Source: Umezawaea tangerina
GTDB lineage: Bacteria > Actinomycetota > Actinomycetes > Mycobacteriales > Pseudonocardiaceae
Assembly (NCBI RefSeq): GCF_003002815.1
Contig: NZ_PVTF01000012.1
Span: forward strand, 309,925-373,924
Direction: 5' to 3'
Length of the DNA: 64,000 nucleotides
Made by a program: the position numbers and the translations under genes. Each line of letters starts with the position of its first letter. The stretch's first letter is position 1. The notes below the pieces were generated by a model. It saw only the letters and a list, made by a program, of their open reading frames with translations. It was not told where the DNA came from and did no database searches. This document shows, in pieces, positions 36,607 through 45,130 of this stretch.

Positions 36607-37063
36607 TCAGCCGCTCGTACACCAGCTCCTCCACCCACCGGTCCAACGTCCGCCGCCGCGCCCCCTCCACCCGCCCCGGCCGAGGCGCCACCACCACCCG
36701 CTCCCCCACCACCAACCCGACCCCGGCGTACCCGCACTCCAACCGACACCGCTCCTCATCCACCCCGACGATCGCCGCCGCGCAGAACCCCGACAACCGC
36801 ACCGCCGCCCCCAACGCCCGCCGCCAGTGCGCCCCGGTCCCCACCACCCCGACCAACCGCACCACCTCGGGCTCCCGCACCGCCTCCGGCCACTCCCACG
36901 TCACCAACACATCCCGATCCAGCACCGGCCCGCTCCGCCGCGCCGCGTGGGCGACGTGGTCGACGCGCACCACCACGTCCACGGACACCCCCAGCAACGA
37001 CATCCCCCGAACCACCGCGCCCGTCCAACCGAGCAGGTCGCACACCTCCGCCGGGTCAGTCAC
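36557..37063 (-). CDS. Unknown protein with a DNA-damage-type (PafBC) promoter
   Basis: Predicted 168-residue protein rich in Val, Arg and Gly, with no signal peptide or membrane helix and no domain I recognise. A beta-rich centre (VDVVVRVDHVAHAAR, DVLVTWEWPE, VVRLVGVVGTG) is followed by LGAAVRLSGFCAAAIVGVDEERC and a helical C-terminus (RTLDRWVEELVYERLIRDGVLEPV). GTG at 37063 is chosen because a RecA-NDp-type promoter ends six bases upstream. It is divergent from the ImmA/IrrE-associated pair and convergent with the TGT-like gene. Likely induced by DNA damage. Confidence 0.65.
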   Translation of the reverse strand: MTDPAEVCDLLGWTGAVVRGMSLLGVSVDVVVRVDHVAHAARRSGPVLDRDVLVTWEWPEAVREPEVVRLVGVVGTGAHWRRALGAAVRLSGFCAAAIVGVDEERCRLECGYAGVGLVVGERVVVAPRPGRVEGARRRTLDRWVEELVYERLIRDGVLEPVATPSARR

Positions 37064-37069
37064 GAGAAC

Positions 37070-37092
37070 ACCGTAACCACGCCCACCGACAA
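37070..37092 (-). promoter_or_regulatory. RecA-NDp/PafBC-type promoter
   Basis: On the minus strand, TTGTCGGTG (37092-37084), eight bases, and TACGGT (37075-37070) match the motif TTGTCRGTG-N8-TAnnnT exactly. Six bases separate the -10 from the GTG start, so the transcript is likely leaderless. PafBC activates such promoters after DNA damage in mycobacteria. Confidence 0.8.
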
Positions 37093-37215
37093 ATGCGTCC
37101 GAGCCAGATCCGCCGAATGGCGAACATGTCACGCTTTCGGGTGAGATCGATCTTCCTGTCCCGTAGTTACCCTCAGGTCAGGAGCTCGTCCCACGACATG
37201 CGCGTTGGGGGTCCG

Positions 37216-37920
37216 ATGGCTGGGAACAAACCCGAAGACGTCCAGCGACTCGCGGACATGATCGCTCCCAACTCGATCGGGCACCTGACCGACGTCCTGT
37301 TCCGATGGCTGCGGGACAGCCATGACGCCGCCCACGACCTCCAGTTGCAGCGCAAGGACGACCGAGGCGACTGGTACAACGACACGAGCTTCGGAACCGA
37401 CCGCTACCAGTACCTCGTGCAGACCGCGAAGTCGTTGCGGGACGAGCTGGACGACCTGCTGGTGGACCGCGGTGAGAACTCGCTCCTCCTCAAACTTCCG
37501 CGCGTCGCCGTCTACCCGTTCCGCGTCGAGGCGGGCCCGTACAAGCCCATCCGCAACATCAGCGACCTGCGCAAGGAGCTGCTCTCCGACGAGCCCCCGT
37601 CCGACGAGGAGACCAGGGACCTGCACCTGCTGACCCGGAAAGAAGCACTCGTCAACGGTCGCGAGCTGCTCCTGCTGCCCTGGACCGGCTCCGAACGCCA
37701 GGGCTGTACCGGTATCTGGGCAGGTCAGGGGATTCTGGAGGGAAGCCTGATCAACTGGGGCTGGATCGTGAGCCTCGACACGGCCGCTGAGGGCGGAGGC
37801 ACCCAGGTGCACCCCACGCCACTGGGACCCATTCCGACACCGGACGTCTTCGACGGCCACCCGCCCTCGCTACCAACGCTTCGACCACACCCCGAGCGGC
37901 CTCACGGCTCCGGCGGCTGA
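37216..37920 (+). CDS. Unknown partner of the XRE-ImmA/IrrE protein
   Basis: Predicted 234-residue acidic, soluble protein. The N-terminal 120 residues look helical (KPEDVQRLADMIAPNSIGHL, then YQYLVQTAKSLRDELDDLL); the middle is beta-rich (GRELLLLPWTGSERQGCTGIWAG); the last 45 residues are Pro-rich and probably disordered. ATG at 37216; an ATG six codons earlier is also possible. It lies 50 bases before the XRE-ImmA/IrrE gene on the same strand and is probably in one unit with it. Such pairs often pair a cleaved regulator or toxin with its protease, but I do not recognise this family. Confidence 0.6.
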   Translation: MAGNKPEDVQRLADMIAPNSIGHLTDVLFRWLRDSHDAAHDLQLQRKDDRGDWYNDTSFGTDRYQYLVQTAKSLRDELDDLLVDRGENSLLLKLPRVAVYPFRVEAGPYKPIRNISDLRKELLSDEPPSDEETRDLHLLTRKEALVNGRELLLLPWTGSERQGCTGIWAGQGILEGSLINWGWIVSLDTAAEGGGTQVHPTPLGPIPTPDVFDGHPPSLPTLRPHPERPHGSGG

Positions 37921-37970
37921 GTCGTAGCATGTGACGCGGCAACGCCGTACGCACACGAGGGAGCGCAGCC

Positions 37971-39032
37971 GTGACCACGGATGTCGTTCCGGTGTTCGAC
38001 CCGTCACGGCTGTCCATGGCGCGAGTGCTGGCAGGTCTCGGCAAGTCCGATCTGGGGCGGGCGATCGACAGGTCCGGCGGAACCGTCACCCAGTACGAGC
38101 TCGGTCAGACCGTGCCGACCGCGGAAACGTTGCAGCGGTGCGCGCGAGCACTCGGCGTGCAGGTCGGGTTCTTCGCGGCGGGCAGGCCAAGGCTCCGCCT
38201 GGACACCACCGACATCCACTTCCGCACCACGAGCGGTGCGGCTTCCCGTCTTCGCTGGATGGCCGGGGTCGAGCTGCTGTGGGAGTTGATCGACCAGGTG
38301 GGGAGGGTCGTGGAGCTGCCGCCGGTCGACGTCGGACTCGCGCTGGGAGTACGACACGGGGATCCGATCACCACCGCCCACCTGCTCAGGAAGGCTTGGG
38401 GGCTCGACTCTGGACCGGTCGTCCACCTGTTGCGGCAACTGGAGACTCGTGGGGTCTTCGCGCGGCTCCTTCCACACCGCGACCAGTCAGGGGGCTCGTT
38501 CTCCTCGGCGCCCCACGGACTTCCGATCATCGTGCTGGCGGACGACGACGCCGTCGAACGCCGGTTCAGGACAGCGCACGAGGTCGGGCACCTGCTGCTC
38601 CACCCGGAACCGGCACCGGGCAACGCCCGCCACGAGGCCGAGGCGGACTCGTTCGCGGAGGAGTTCCTGATGCCCGCCAGCGAGATCCTCGACCTTGTAC
38701 CGGGGAAAGCCGACGTCAAGGCTCTCCGGGACGTCGCCGCGGGCTACGGGGTGTCGCCCGCGGCCCTGCTGCGACGTACGAACTCCGCGGGCATCCACTC
38801 GACCACCGCGATGCGGAAGATCATGGCGGACATCGTGGTCGAGGCCGGTGAGCCCACCAGGTCGGCATATCCCGGCGAGCGGCCGGAACTGCTCGCCCAG
38901 GCCGTCGCCTTCGCCGGACAGCTCGGACTCCCGACCAGCAGGCTCGCGGCGGAACTCCGCGTCACACCGACGTTGCTCCGGGAGCTGCTGAACCTGCCCG
39001 ACACCCGCCCGCGGCTGAGCGTGGTCTCGTAA
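37971..39032 (+). CDS. XRE-family HTH plus ImmA/IrrE metallopeptidase
   Basis: Predicted 353-residue fusion. Residues 12-72 form an XRE helix-turn-helix (SMARVLAGLGKSDLGRAIDR, then TVTQYELGQTVPTAETLQRCARAL). The ImmA/IrrE domain (about 180-290) has the zinc motif HEVGH (in RTAHEVGHLLLHP) and a third ligand region EAEADSFAEEFLMP. Relatives cleave repressors, for example ImmA on ImmR and IrrE/PprI on DdrO after DNA damage. Here the DNA-binding and protease parts are on one chain. GTG start with GAGGGAG upstream. It ends four bases from the convergent SNF2 gene. Context near DNA-damage promoters favours a stress-sensing role, which is inference. Confidence 0.88.
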   Translation: MTTDVVPVFDPSRLSMARVLAGLGKSDLGRAIDRSGGTVTQYELGQTVPTAETLQRCARALGVQVGFFAAGRPRLRLDTTDIHFRTTSGAASRLRWMAGVELLWELIDQVGRVVELPPVDVGLALGVRHGDPITTAHLLRKAWGLDSGPVVHLLRQLETRGVFARLLPHRDQSGGSFSSAPHGLPIIVLADDDAVERRFRTAHEVGHLLLHPEPAPGNARHEAEADSFAEEFLMPASEILDLVPGKADVKALRDVAAGYGVSPAALLRRTNSAGIHSTTAMRKIMADIVVEAGEPTRSAYPGERPELLAQAVAFAGQLGLPTSRLAAELRVTPTLLRELLNLPDTRPRLSVVS

Positions 39033-39036
39033 GCGC

Positions 39037-41181
39037 CTACAGCCCCAACCGCTGCTGCTCCGCCAGCACGACCTGCTTCTCCACCGACACCTCCGTGTCC
39101 AACGCCCCCTTGTGCGCGTGCTTCGTGTCGCTCTCCCGCGCGTACTCGTCGAACAGCAACGTCTTGTGGTCCCGGATCTCCTGCACCTGCACGTCCACGC
39201 TGTCCTTCACCAGCAACCGGTGCACGTGCACCTTCCGCGTCTGCCCCATCCGGTGGCACCGGGCGATGGCCTGTTCCTCGGTGCTCGGTTTCCACTGGGG
39301 TTCGGCGATGATCACGACGGACGCGGCCTGGATGTTGAGGCCGACGCCGCCTGCCTCGATCTGGCTGACGAGGACGGCGTGGTCTTCGCGGGCGGTGAAG
39401 TCGTCGACGAGGGTCTGCCTGGCTTCGGCGGAGGTGCTGCCGGTGAGGGGGCCGAAGGCGTCGGGGCCGACGTGCTCGGCGACGGAGGCGAGCACGTCGA
39501 GGAAGTAGGAGAAGACGACGACCTTCCAGCCGTTGTCGCGGGACTCCTCGACGATCTCCAGCAGCCGCTCCAGCTTCGCCGAGCCCTCGGGCGTGCCCGG
39601 GTCGTAGGCCGCGCGGCGCATGGCCATGAGGTTCCCGGCGCGGACCGCCTCGCGGTAGGCCTGGCGGTCCTGGGGGCCGAACTCGACCCAGTCCTCCACC
39701 TCCAGCAGCTCGGGCAGCTCGCCGAGCACGTCCTCCTGGTTGCGCCGCAGGTACACCGGCGCGACGACGCGGCGGAACGCCTTGGCGCCCACCAGTGCGT
39801 CGTTGCCACCGGAGCGCGCGGCGATGTTCGGCTGGAGGTAGGACACCAGCGTCCGGAACTCCTCGACGCGGTTCTCCATCGGCGTCCCCGTCAGCAGCAA
39901 CGCGCGTTCGGCGCGCTGCACCACGGCGTTGACGGCCTTGGACCGCTGGGTGTCCGGGTTCTTCACGAAGTGCGCCTCGTCCACGACGACGAGCGCCGGG
40001 CGGAGCCGTCGGGGCAGCTCCAGCTTGGGCAGCGTGCCGAACGTGGTCACGCCGACACCGCCCTGCTTGCGCCACTCGCCGACCGCCGCGTCGCGGCCCG
40101 CGCCGTGCAACCGGTGCGGGACGAGCCCGCTGTGCCGGGCGATCTCGTTGACCCAGTTGACGACGACGCTCGCCGGGCAGACCACCAGGAACCCGCGCCG
40201 TCCGTCGGCGGCGAGGCTGGCCATGACGGCGATGGCCTCGATCGTCTTGCCCAGCCCCATCTCGTCGCCGATGATCACGCGCTTGCGGGCGAGCACGAAC
40301 CGGGCGCCGAACGCCTGGTAGCCGCGCAGCGACACGGTGAGCAGACTGGTGTCGAGCCTGGTGTTCTCGACCTCGCGCTCGATGTCCTCGGGGACGAAAC
40401 CCCTGGCGGCGCTGCGGTCCGGCAGCACCTCGGTGCCCGCGAGTCCGGCGAGGTCGGCGAGCACCGTGTTGTACGCGGCCGCGTCGAGCTCGTAGTCGCG
40501 CCACAGCGCGCGCTGGTCGAGGTCGGGCACGCGCAGCTGGGTGTCGACCGCGCGCAGCGCGACCACGTCCCGGCTGCCGAGCAGCTCCCGCAACCGGTCG
40601 AGGGCGTCGAGCGTGGCCTGCCGGTTCTTCTTGAACGAGAACAACATCCGGACGCGGCTGGTCGCGCGGGCCGCCAGTCGCACGTCGTCGTCCACGCGGG
40701 TGAGCACGTCGGAGATGGGGTCGTGCAGCGGTGCCACGAGCTGGGTCGCGCGGCGGAGCTTGGACATCAGCTGGAGCAGCTGGGTGTGACCGCGTTCGGG
40801 GCGGTCGGGGTCCAGCCGGACGGCGGTGTCGCGGGTCAGCGCCTCGACCAGCTCCCGCGCCGCCCGCAGCACCAGCACGGCGGACTGGTGCCCGATGCCG
40901 GGCGCCGCGTCGAGCCGGGCGAGGCCGGCAGCCTGGACGTCGGCGACCGTGTGGTACCCGGCCGCTTTGAGCCTGCCGAGCCGCAGGTTGGGCGCCGCGT
41001 CGCGCAGCCTGTCCACCGGCATCGCCCGGACCTGGTCGGCCACCTGGGAGTCGCGCACCGCCTCGTACTGGGCGGCGGCGAGGGCGCGGAGCCGGTCCGG
41101 TTCCGCGCGCACCCCCTCGGCCTGGGCGCGGAACGCCGCGGCCGAGTCCAAGACCGACTGGGCGTGCTTCGAGTCGTTCAC
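39037..41181 (-). CDS. SNF2-family DNA translocase with N-terminal helix-hairpin-helix
   Basis: Predicted 714-residue Swi2/Snf2 ATPase. An N-terminal helix-hairpin-helix-like segment (RLKAAGYHTVADVQAAGLARLD, APGIG, about 70-100) could bind DNA. Helicase motif I is GDEMGLGKT (about 303-311), motif II VVVDEAHF, motif III LTGTP, and the C-terminal lobe has ILVSQIEAGGVGLN-like VLVSQIEAGGVGLN and QAIARCHRMGQTRKVHVHRL. Such enzymes move on double-stranded DNA to remodel protein complexes. GTG at 41181 with AAAGGA upstream. No nuclease domain is visible. It stands alone between the ImmA/IrrE gene and the first paralogous unknown gene and may serve repair or defence. Confidence 0.88.
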   Translation of the reverse strand: MNDSKHAQSVLDSAAAFRAQAEGVRAEPDRLRALAAAQYEAVRDSQVADQVRAMPVDRLRDAAPNLRLGRLKAAGYHTVADVQAAGLARLDAAPGIGHQSAVLVLRAARELVEALTRDTAVRLDPDRPERGHTQLLQLMSKLRRATQLVAPLHDPISDVLTRVDDDVRLAARATSRVRMLFSFKKNRQATLDALDRLRELLGSRDVVALRAVDTQLRVPDLDQRALWRDYELDAAAYNTVLADLAGLAGTEVLPDRSAARGFVPEDIEREVENTRLDTSLLTVSLRGYQAFGARFVLARKRVIIGDEMGLGKTIEAIAVMASLAADGRRGFLVVCPASVVVNWVNEIARHSGLVPHRLHGAGRDAAVGEWRKQGGVGVTTFGTLPKLELPRRLRPALVVVDEAHFVKNPDTQRSKAVNAVVQRAERALLLTGTPMENRVEEFRTLVSYLQPNIAARSGGNDALVGAKAFRRVVAPVYLRRNQEDVLGELPELLEVEDWVEFGPQDRQAYREAVRAGNLMAMRRAAYDPGTPEGSAKLERLLEIVEESRDNGWKVVVFSYFLDVLASVAEHVGPDAFGPLTGSTSAEARQTLVDDFTAREDHAVLVSQIEAGGVGLNIQAASVVIIAEPQWKPSTEEQAIARCHRMGQTRKVHVHRLLVKDSVDVQVQEIRDHKTLLFDEYARESDTKHAHKGALDTEVSVEKQVVLAEQQRLGL

Positions 41182-41307
41182 CCGTGTCCTTTCGCGAGGT
41201 GGCGTGACAGGAACCGACCCTGCTGCGCGGAAGCGGGAAGAGACCACAGGGTACCCAGCCCCCTGCCGGCCCCCGTTTTCCCGTTTTCGGGCGCCTTCAA
41301 CCCCGGT

Positions 41308-41997
41308 CTAGCCGAACGCGAGCACGATCCGCCGGTTGGCGACCAGCCGGGTGCGGTGCACCTCGGGGTCCACGGTGAGCGCGGGCCACCGGTCGAGCCG
41401 GTCGTAGGACTTGGCCAGCAACCAGTGGGCCGCCTCGGGGTTGATCGACTCCAGGGTGCCCTGCCCGGCCATCCGCTCCGTGGCGACGACGACGTCCCTG
41501 GTCACGAACGCGTTCCTGATCACGCCGCCCGCGACCTCGTCGATCAGGAACACCATCGCGTGCTCGTCGACGCCGTGCGCGTAGGTGCACAGCAGCGCCA
41601 GGTAACCGGCGTCCAACGACCGGTCGCAGATCCACGAGCTCCGCACGCGCAGCGAGTCCGCCACGGGTGGCGCGACCACCATCGCCCACTCGCGCGGCCT
41701 GCCGGTGAGCAGCACGGCCATCGCCCGCAGCAGCGCGAGGTTGCGGCGGCTGGGCAGCGACAGGGCGTGGTCGATCAGCCCGACCCAGAACTTCTCGTCG
41801 GCCACGCCCGGCGGCACGGCGGAGCTGAGCGTCAGCTCCACCTCCAGCGGGTCGGACGTCTGCGGGAGGTCGCGGCACGCCTGGACGACAGCGCGCTGGA
41901 CGTCGTCCAGCTCCGTCCCCTGTGGACCCCGCAGCGACCGCACCACCACGATCGGGCGGTGAAGTGGCTGCTTGCGGCCCTGTGTCCGACGACTCAC
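41308..41997 (-). CDS. Unknown protein, paralogue A of a flanking pair
   Basis: Predicted 229-residue soluble protein closely similar in layout to the one at 45118-45810. Both start with SRRT followed by basic residues. Both then share DPLEVE/DPLDVE-(V/L)xLSxAV, SLPSRRNLALLRAMAVL (vs AVPSRRSLALLRAVAVL), LLCTYAHG (vs LLCTYSYG), a dividing loop D-E-x-A-G-x-(V/I)-(R/K)-NAF(V/I)T(R/K)DV and a C-terminal VANRRIVLA (vs VERRIALA). No known domain. GTG at 41997; divergent from the DUF2786 gene (72-base gap). The conserved core suggests a shared function with the paralogue. Confidence 0.75.
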   Translation of the reverse strand: MSRRTQGRKQPLHRPIVVVRSLRGPQGTELDDVQRAVVQACRDLPQTSDPLEVELTLSSAVPPGVADEKFWVGLIDHALSLPSRRNLALLRAMAVLLTGRPREWAMVVAPPVADSLRVRSSWICDRSLDAGYLALLCTYAHGVDEHAMVFLIDEVAGGVIRNAFVTRDVVVATERMAGQGTLESINPEAAHWLLAKSYDRLDRWPALTVDPEVHRTRLVANRRIVLAFG

Positions 41998-42069
41998 CCG
42001 CGGAGGCTGGCACGGCGAACGGCACACCGGCCGGAGCCACACCAGAGCGGCAGGGGAGAATCACCCATC

Positions 42070-43239
42070 GTGGACACCGTGGGCAAGGCACTGTGGGAAG
42101 CCGCGGCGAACCCGCGCCTCCGGATCCCGAAGCTCGACGCCGTGTCGTCGGAACTCGTGGACCAAGCCGCCACGGAGGTGCTACACCGCGAGCTGGACAA
42201 CCTGTGGAACGCGGGCTGGCTGCCCTACGACCTCGTGCAGGTCGTCTCGCGCCACGAGGACGAACGCGTGGTGTCGATGCTGGTCGACGCGATCGCGTCG
42301 GAGATCGAGGAGTACCCGGCCGCGACGGTGCACCCGCGCTGGCGCGACCAGCTCGTGGAGATCGACGCCACCGTCTGGTGGGACCGCTCCAAGCCGCACC
42401 TCGACGAGTGGGCGCGCAAGCACATCGAGCTCCGGCAGGACGCCGTGGAGATCGTCGTCGCGCTGCTGTCCCGCCTGCTGCTCCTGCCGCGCCTGCAGAA
42501 CATCCTGCCGCGCCCCGGTTCGACGGCGATCGAGGTCACCCACGTCGGCGTGAGCTCGAAGGTGCTCAACCGGGTGCGCGGGCTGCTCGCCAAGGCCGAG
42601 TCGACCCAGTTCCCCGAGGAGGCCGAGGCGCTGTCGGCCAAGGCCCAGGAGCTGATGAACCGGCACGCGTTCGAGCGCGCGGCCGTCGACGCCGACGCGC
42701 ACGTGCCGCAGACCGCGACCTCGCGGCGGATGTGGCTGGACAAGAGCTACTTCGACGGCAAGGCGCAGCTCGTGCACGTGGTCGCGAAGGCCAACCGGTC
42801 GCGCGCCGTGGTCTACGGCAACATCGGGTTCGTCGCCCTGGTCGGCGACGAGATGGACCTGGAGATCGTCGAGCTGTTGTCGACGTCGTTGCTGGTGCAG
42901 GCCACCAGGGCGATGGTGGCGGCGGGCTCGGGGAAGTCCAAGGGTGCCGAGGCGCGCAGCCGCGGCTACCGCAAGTCGTTCCTCTACTCCTACGCGCACC
43001 GCGTCGGCGAACGGCTGGAGGCGGCCACCGAGGTGCACGCCTCCGACGACCGGTTGCTGCCGGTGCTCTCGGAGCGCAAGCAGGCCGTGGACGTGCTGTT
43101 CGAGACCCTGTTCACCAAGACGAAGGCCAAGTCCGTCACGGTGCGCAGCGAAGCGGGCTGGGAGGCGGGGCGCACTGCCGCCGACTCGGCGAACCTGAAC
43201 GTGAACCGGGCCGCGGTCGGAGGCGGACCGGCAACCTGA
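42070..43239 (+). CDS. DUF2786 domain-containing protein
   Basis: Predicted 389-residue soluble protein. DUF2786 spans about 162-202 (SSKVLNRVRGLLAKAESTQF, then PEEAEALSAKAQELMNRHAFE), followed by a C-terminal domain typical of bacterial and phage DUF2786 proteins (GNIGFVALVGDEMDLEIVELL and KSFLYSYAHRVGERLEAAT). No enzymatic motif is established for this family. GTG at 42070 with GGGGAGA upstream. It is four bases from the ABC transporter gene and bracketed by the two paralogous unknown genes, so the four genes may form one functional set. Confidence 0.82.
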   Translation: MDTVGKALWEAAANPRLRIPKLDAVSSELVDQAATEVLHRELDNLWNAGWLPYDLVQVVSRHEDERVVSMLVDAIASEIEEYPAATVHPRWRDQLVEIDATVWWDRSKPHLDEWARKHIELRQDAVEIVVALLSRLLLLPRLQNILPRPGSTAIEVTHVGVSSKVLNRVRGLLAKAESTQFPEEAEALSAKAQELMNRHAFERAAVDADAHVPQTATSRRMWLDKSYFDGKAQLVHVVAKANRSRAVVYGNIGFVALVGDEMDLEIVELLSTSLLVQATRAMVAAGSGKSKGAEARSRGYRKSFLYSYAHRVGERLEAATEVHASDDRLLPVLSERKQAVDVLFETLFTKTKAKSVTVRSEAGWEAGRTAADSANLNVNRAAVGGGPAT

Positions 43240-43243
43240 CCGG

Positions 43244-45130
43244 ATGGCCGCAACCAGCGAGACCCTGATCGGCGTCGAGGACCTCGAACCACCCCGGTGG
43301 GCTTCCGTGGACGAGCAGGTGGCCGCCGCGGGGACGTGGCGGACGCTGTCCGCCGTCCCGTCGGCGACCGCGCTGGTCATCCGGCTCGCTTGGCGCACGT
43401 CGCCGTGGCTGACCGCGCTGGCCGGGATCGTGCAGGTGCTGTCCGGGTGCGTGACCGCGTTCGGGCTGCTCGCGACGGCGACCGTGTTCGCCCAGCTGCT
43501 CCAGGACGGTCCGACACCGCAGCGGCTGGTGTCCGCGCTGCCGTCGATCGGGCTGCTGGTCGGGTCGTTCGCGCTGCGGGCGCTGCTGGACAGCGCGGCC
43601 GCGGGCGTACAGGGAGCGTTGACGCCGCGGGTGCGGCGCGCGGCGCAGGACAGGCTGAACACCGTCGTGATCGGGGTGGACCTGGCGGCGTTCGACGACC
43701 CGGACTTCCGCGAGCTGGTGCGGCAGGGCGGGCGGCACGCGATGAGCTCGATCGAGATCGCCAACCGGGTGGTCGCGGACCTCCTCGCGGCGCTGGTCTC
43801 GCTGGTCGCGGCCATGGTCACGGCCGGTGTGCTGAACCCGTGGCTCGCTCCCGTGCTGCTGCTCGCGGCGGTCGCGGACGGCTGGGCGGCGATGCGGGTC
43901 GCGAAGCTCGGGTACGCGAACTTCCTGCGCATGGTGACCCGACAGCTGCGGCTGTTCGTGGTCGAGAACCTCATGGTGGCGCGGGACGTCGCGGTCGAGC
44001 GGTTCGCGCTCACGTTGCAGGAGCCGCTGATCGCCGAGCACCGGCGCATCGCCGACGACGTGACCGCCGAGGAGGTGCGGATGGAGGCGCACAAGACGGT
44101 GGTGCGGCTGGCCGGGCGGGCGTTGGCGGGGGTCGGCACCGGGATCGCGTACCTGGTGCTGGGGCTCCTGCTGCACTCCGGCCGGATGGAGCTCGCGCTG
44201 GCGGGTGCGGCGGTCGTCGCCATGCGGACCGCGGCGACGGCGCTGTCGACCACGATGTACGCGGTCAACCAGCTGTACGAGCACTCGTTCTACATCGACT
44301 TCTACCGGCGGCTCCTGCGCGTCGCGCGGGCCAGGCACCACGTGTCGACCGGGGTCACGGCGCCCACCGACCCCGGCGTGATCCGGCTGGAGGGCGTGAC
44401 GTTCACCTACCCCGGCGCCGACCGGCCCGCGCTCGCGGGCATCGACCTGGAGATCGCCCGCGGCGAGGTCGTCGCGCTGGTGGGCGAGAACGGGTCCGGC
44501 AAGACCACCCTCGGCAAGATCATCACCGGGCTCTACCCGCCGGAAGCGGGTCGGGTGCTGTGGGACGACGTGGACATCGCCGCCGCGGACCGGGAGTCCG
44601 TGCACAGCAGGATCTCGGTCATCTCGCAGCAACCGGCGCACTGGCCGATGACCGCCGGGCACAACATCCGGGTCGGCAGGCTGGACCGCCACGACCCGCA
44701 CGGCCGGGGGTGGGACGAGGCCGTCGACCAGTCCGGGGCGCGGTCGGTGCTGGCGGAGTTCCCGCGCGGCGAGAAGACGGTGCTGTCCAAGGACTTCAGG
44801 GACGGCCACGAACCCTCCGGCGGGCAGTGGCAGCGGATCGGCGTAGCCCGCGGCATCTACCGCGATGCCGCCATCCTGGTGGCCGACGAGCCCACCGCCG
44901 CGCTGGACGCCAAGGCCGAGCAGACCGTGTTCGCCGGGCTGCGGCACGCGGGCCGGTCCAGGACGACGGTCCTGGTGACGCACCGGCTGGCCAACATCCG
45001 GCACGTCGACCGGATCATCGTGCTGGAGGGCGGCCGCATCACCGCCCGCGGCACCCACGAGTCGCTGATGGCGGCAGGCGGCCTCTACCGCGACCTGTAC
45101 GAGATCCAGGCGCGCGCCTACGAGACCTGA
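43244..45130 (+). CDS. ABC exporter, fused membrane and ATPase domains
   Basis: Predicted 628-residue half-transporter. Six membrane helices occupy about 45-335. The nucleotide-binding domain (about 375-628) has Walker A GENGSGKTTLG (about 414-424), Walker B ILVADEPTAALD, the H-loop TH in VLVTHRL, and an atypical signature EPSGGQWQR in place of LSGGQ. It resembles lipid or peptide exporters found near natural-product genes, and would act as a homodimer. It starts four bases after the DUF2786 gene and its end overlaps the convergent paralogue B by 13 bases. Cargo unknown. Confidence 0.9.
   Translation: MAATSETLIGVEDLEPPRWASVDEQVAAAGTWRTLSAVPSATALVIRLAWRTSPWLTALAGIVQVLSGCVTAFGLLATATVFAQLLQDGPTPQRLVSALPSIGLLVGSFALRALLDSAAAGVQGALTPRVRRAAQDRLNTVVIGVDLAAFDDPDFRELVRQGGRHAMSSIEIANRVVADLLAALVSLVAAMVTAGVLNPWLAPVLLLAAVADGWAAMRVAKLGYANFLRMVTRQLRLFVVENLMVARDVAVERFALTLQEPLIAEHRRIADDVTAEEVRMEAHKTVVRLAGRALAGVGTGIAYLVLGLLLHSGRMELALAGAAVVAMRTAATALSTTMYAVNQLYEHSFYIDFYRRLLRVARARHHVSTGVTAPTDPGVIRLEGVTFTYPGADRPALAGIDLEIARGEVVALVGENGSGKTTLGKIITGLYPPEAGRVLWDDVDIAAADRESVHSRISVISQQPAHWPMTAGHNIRVGRLDRHDPHGRGWDEAVDQSGARSVLAEFPRGEKTVLSKDFRDGHEPSGGQWQRIGVARGIYRDAAILVADEPTAALDAKAEQTVFAGLRHAGRSRTTVLVTHRLANIRHVDRIIVLEGGRITARGTHESLMAAGGLYRDLYEIQARAYET

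Noticed and set aside
35530..41181. A complete Dpd (7-deazaguanine DNA modification) cluster
   Set aside because: Only a TGT-like and a SNF2 protein are present. No preQ0 pathway, DpdB/DpdC or other Dpd components are seen.
39112..43239. A plus-strand reading frame of 1375 codons
   Set aside because: Most of it is the antisense shadow of the SNF2 gene and paralogue A. Only the part from 42070 encodes a recognisable protein (DUF2786) with its own start.
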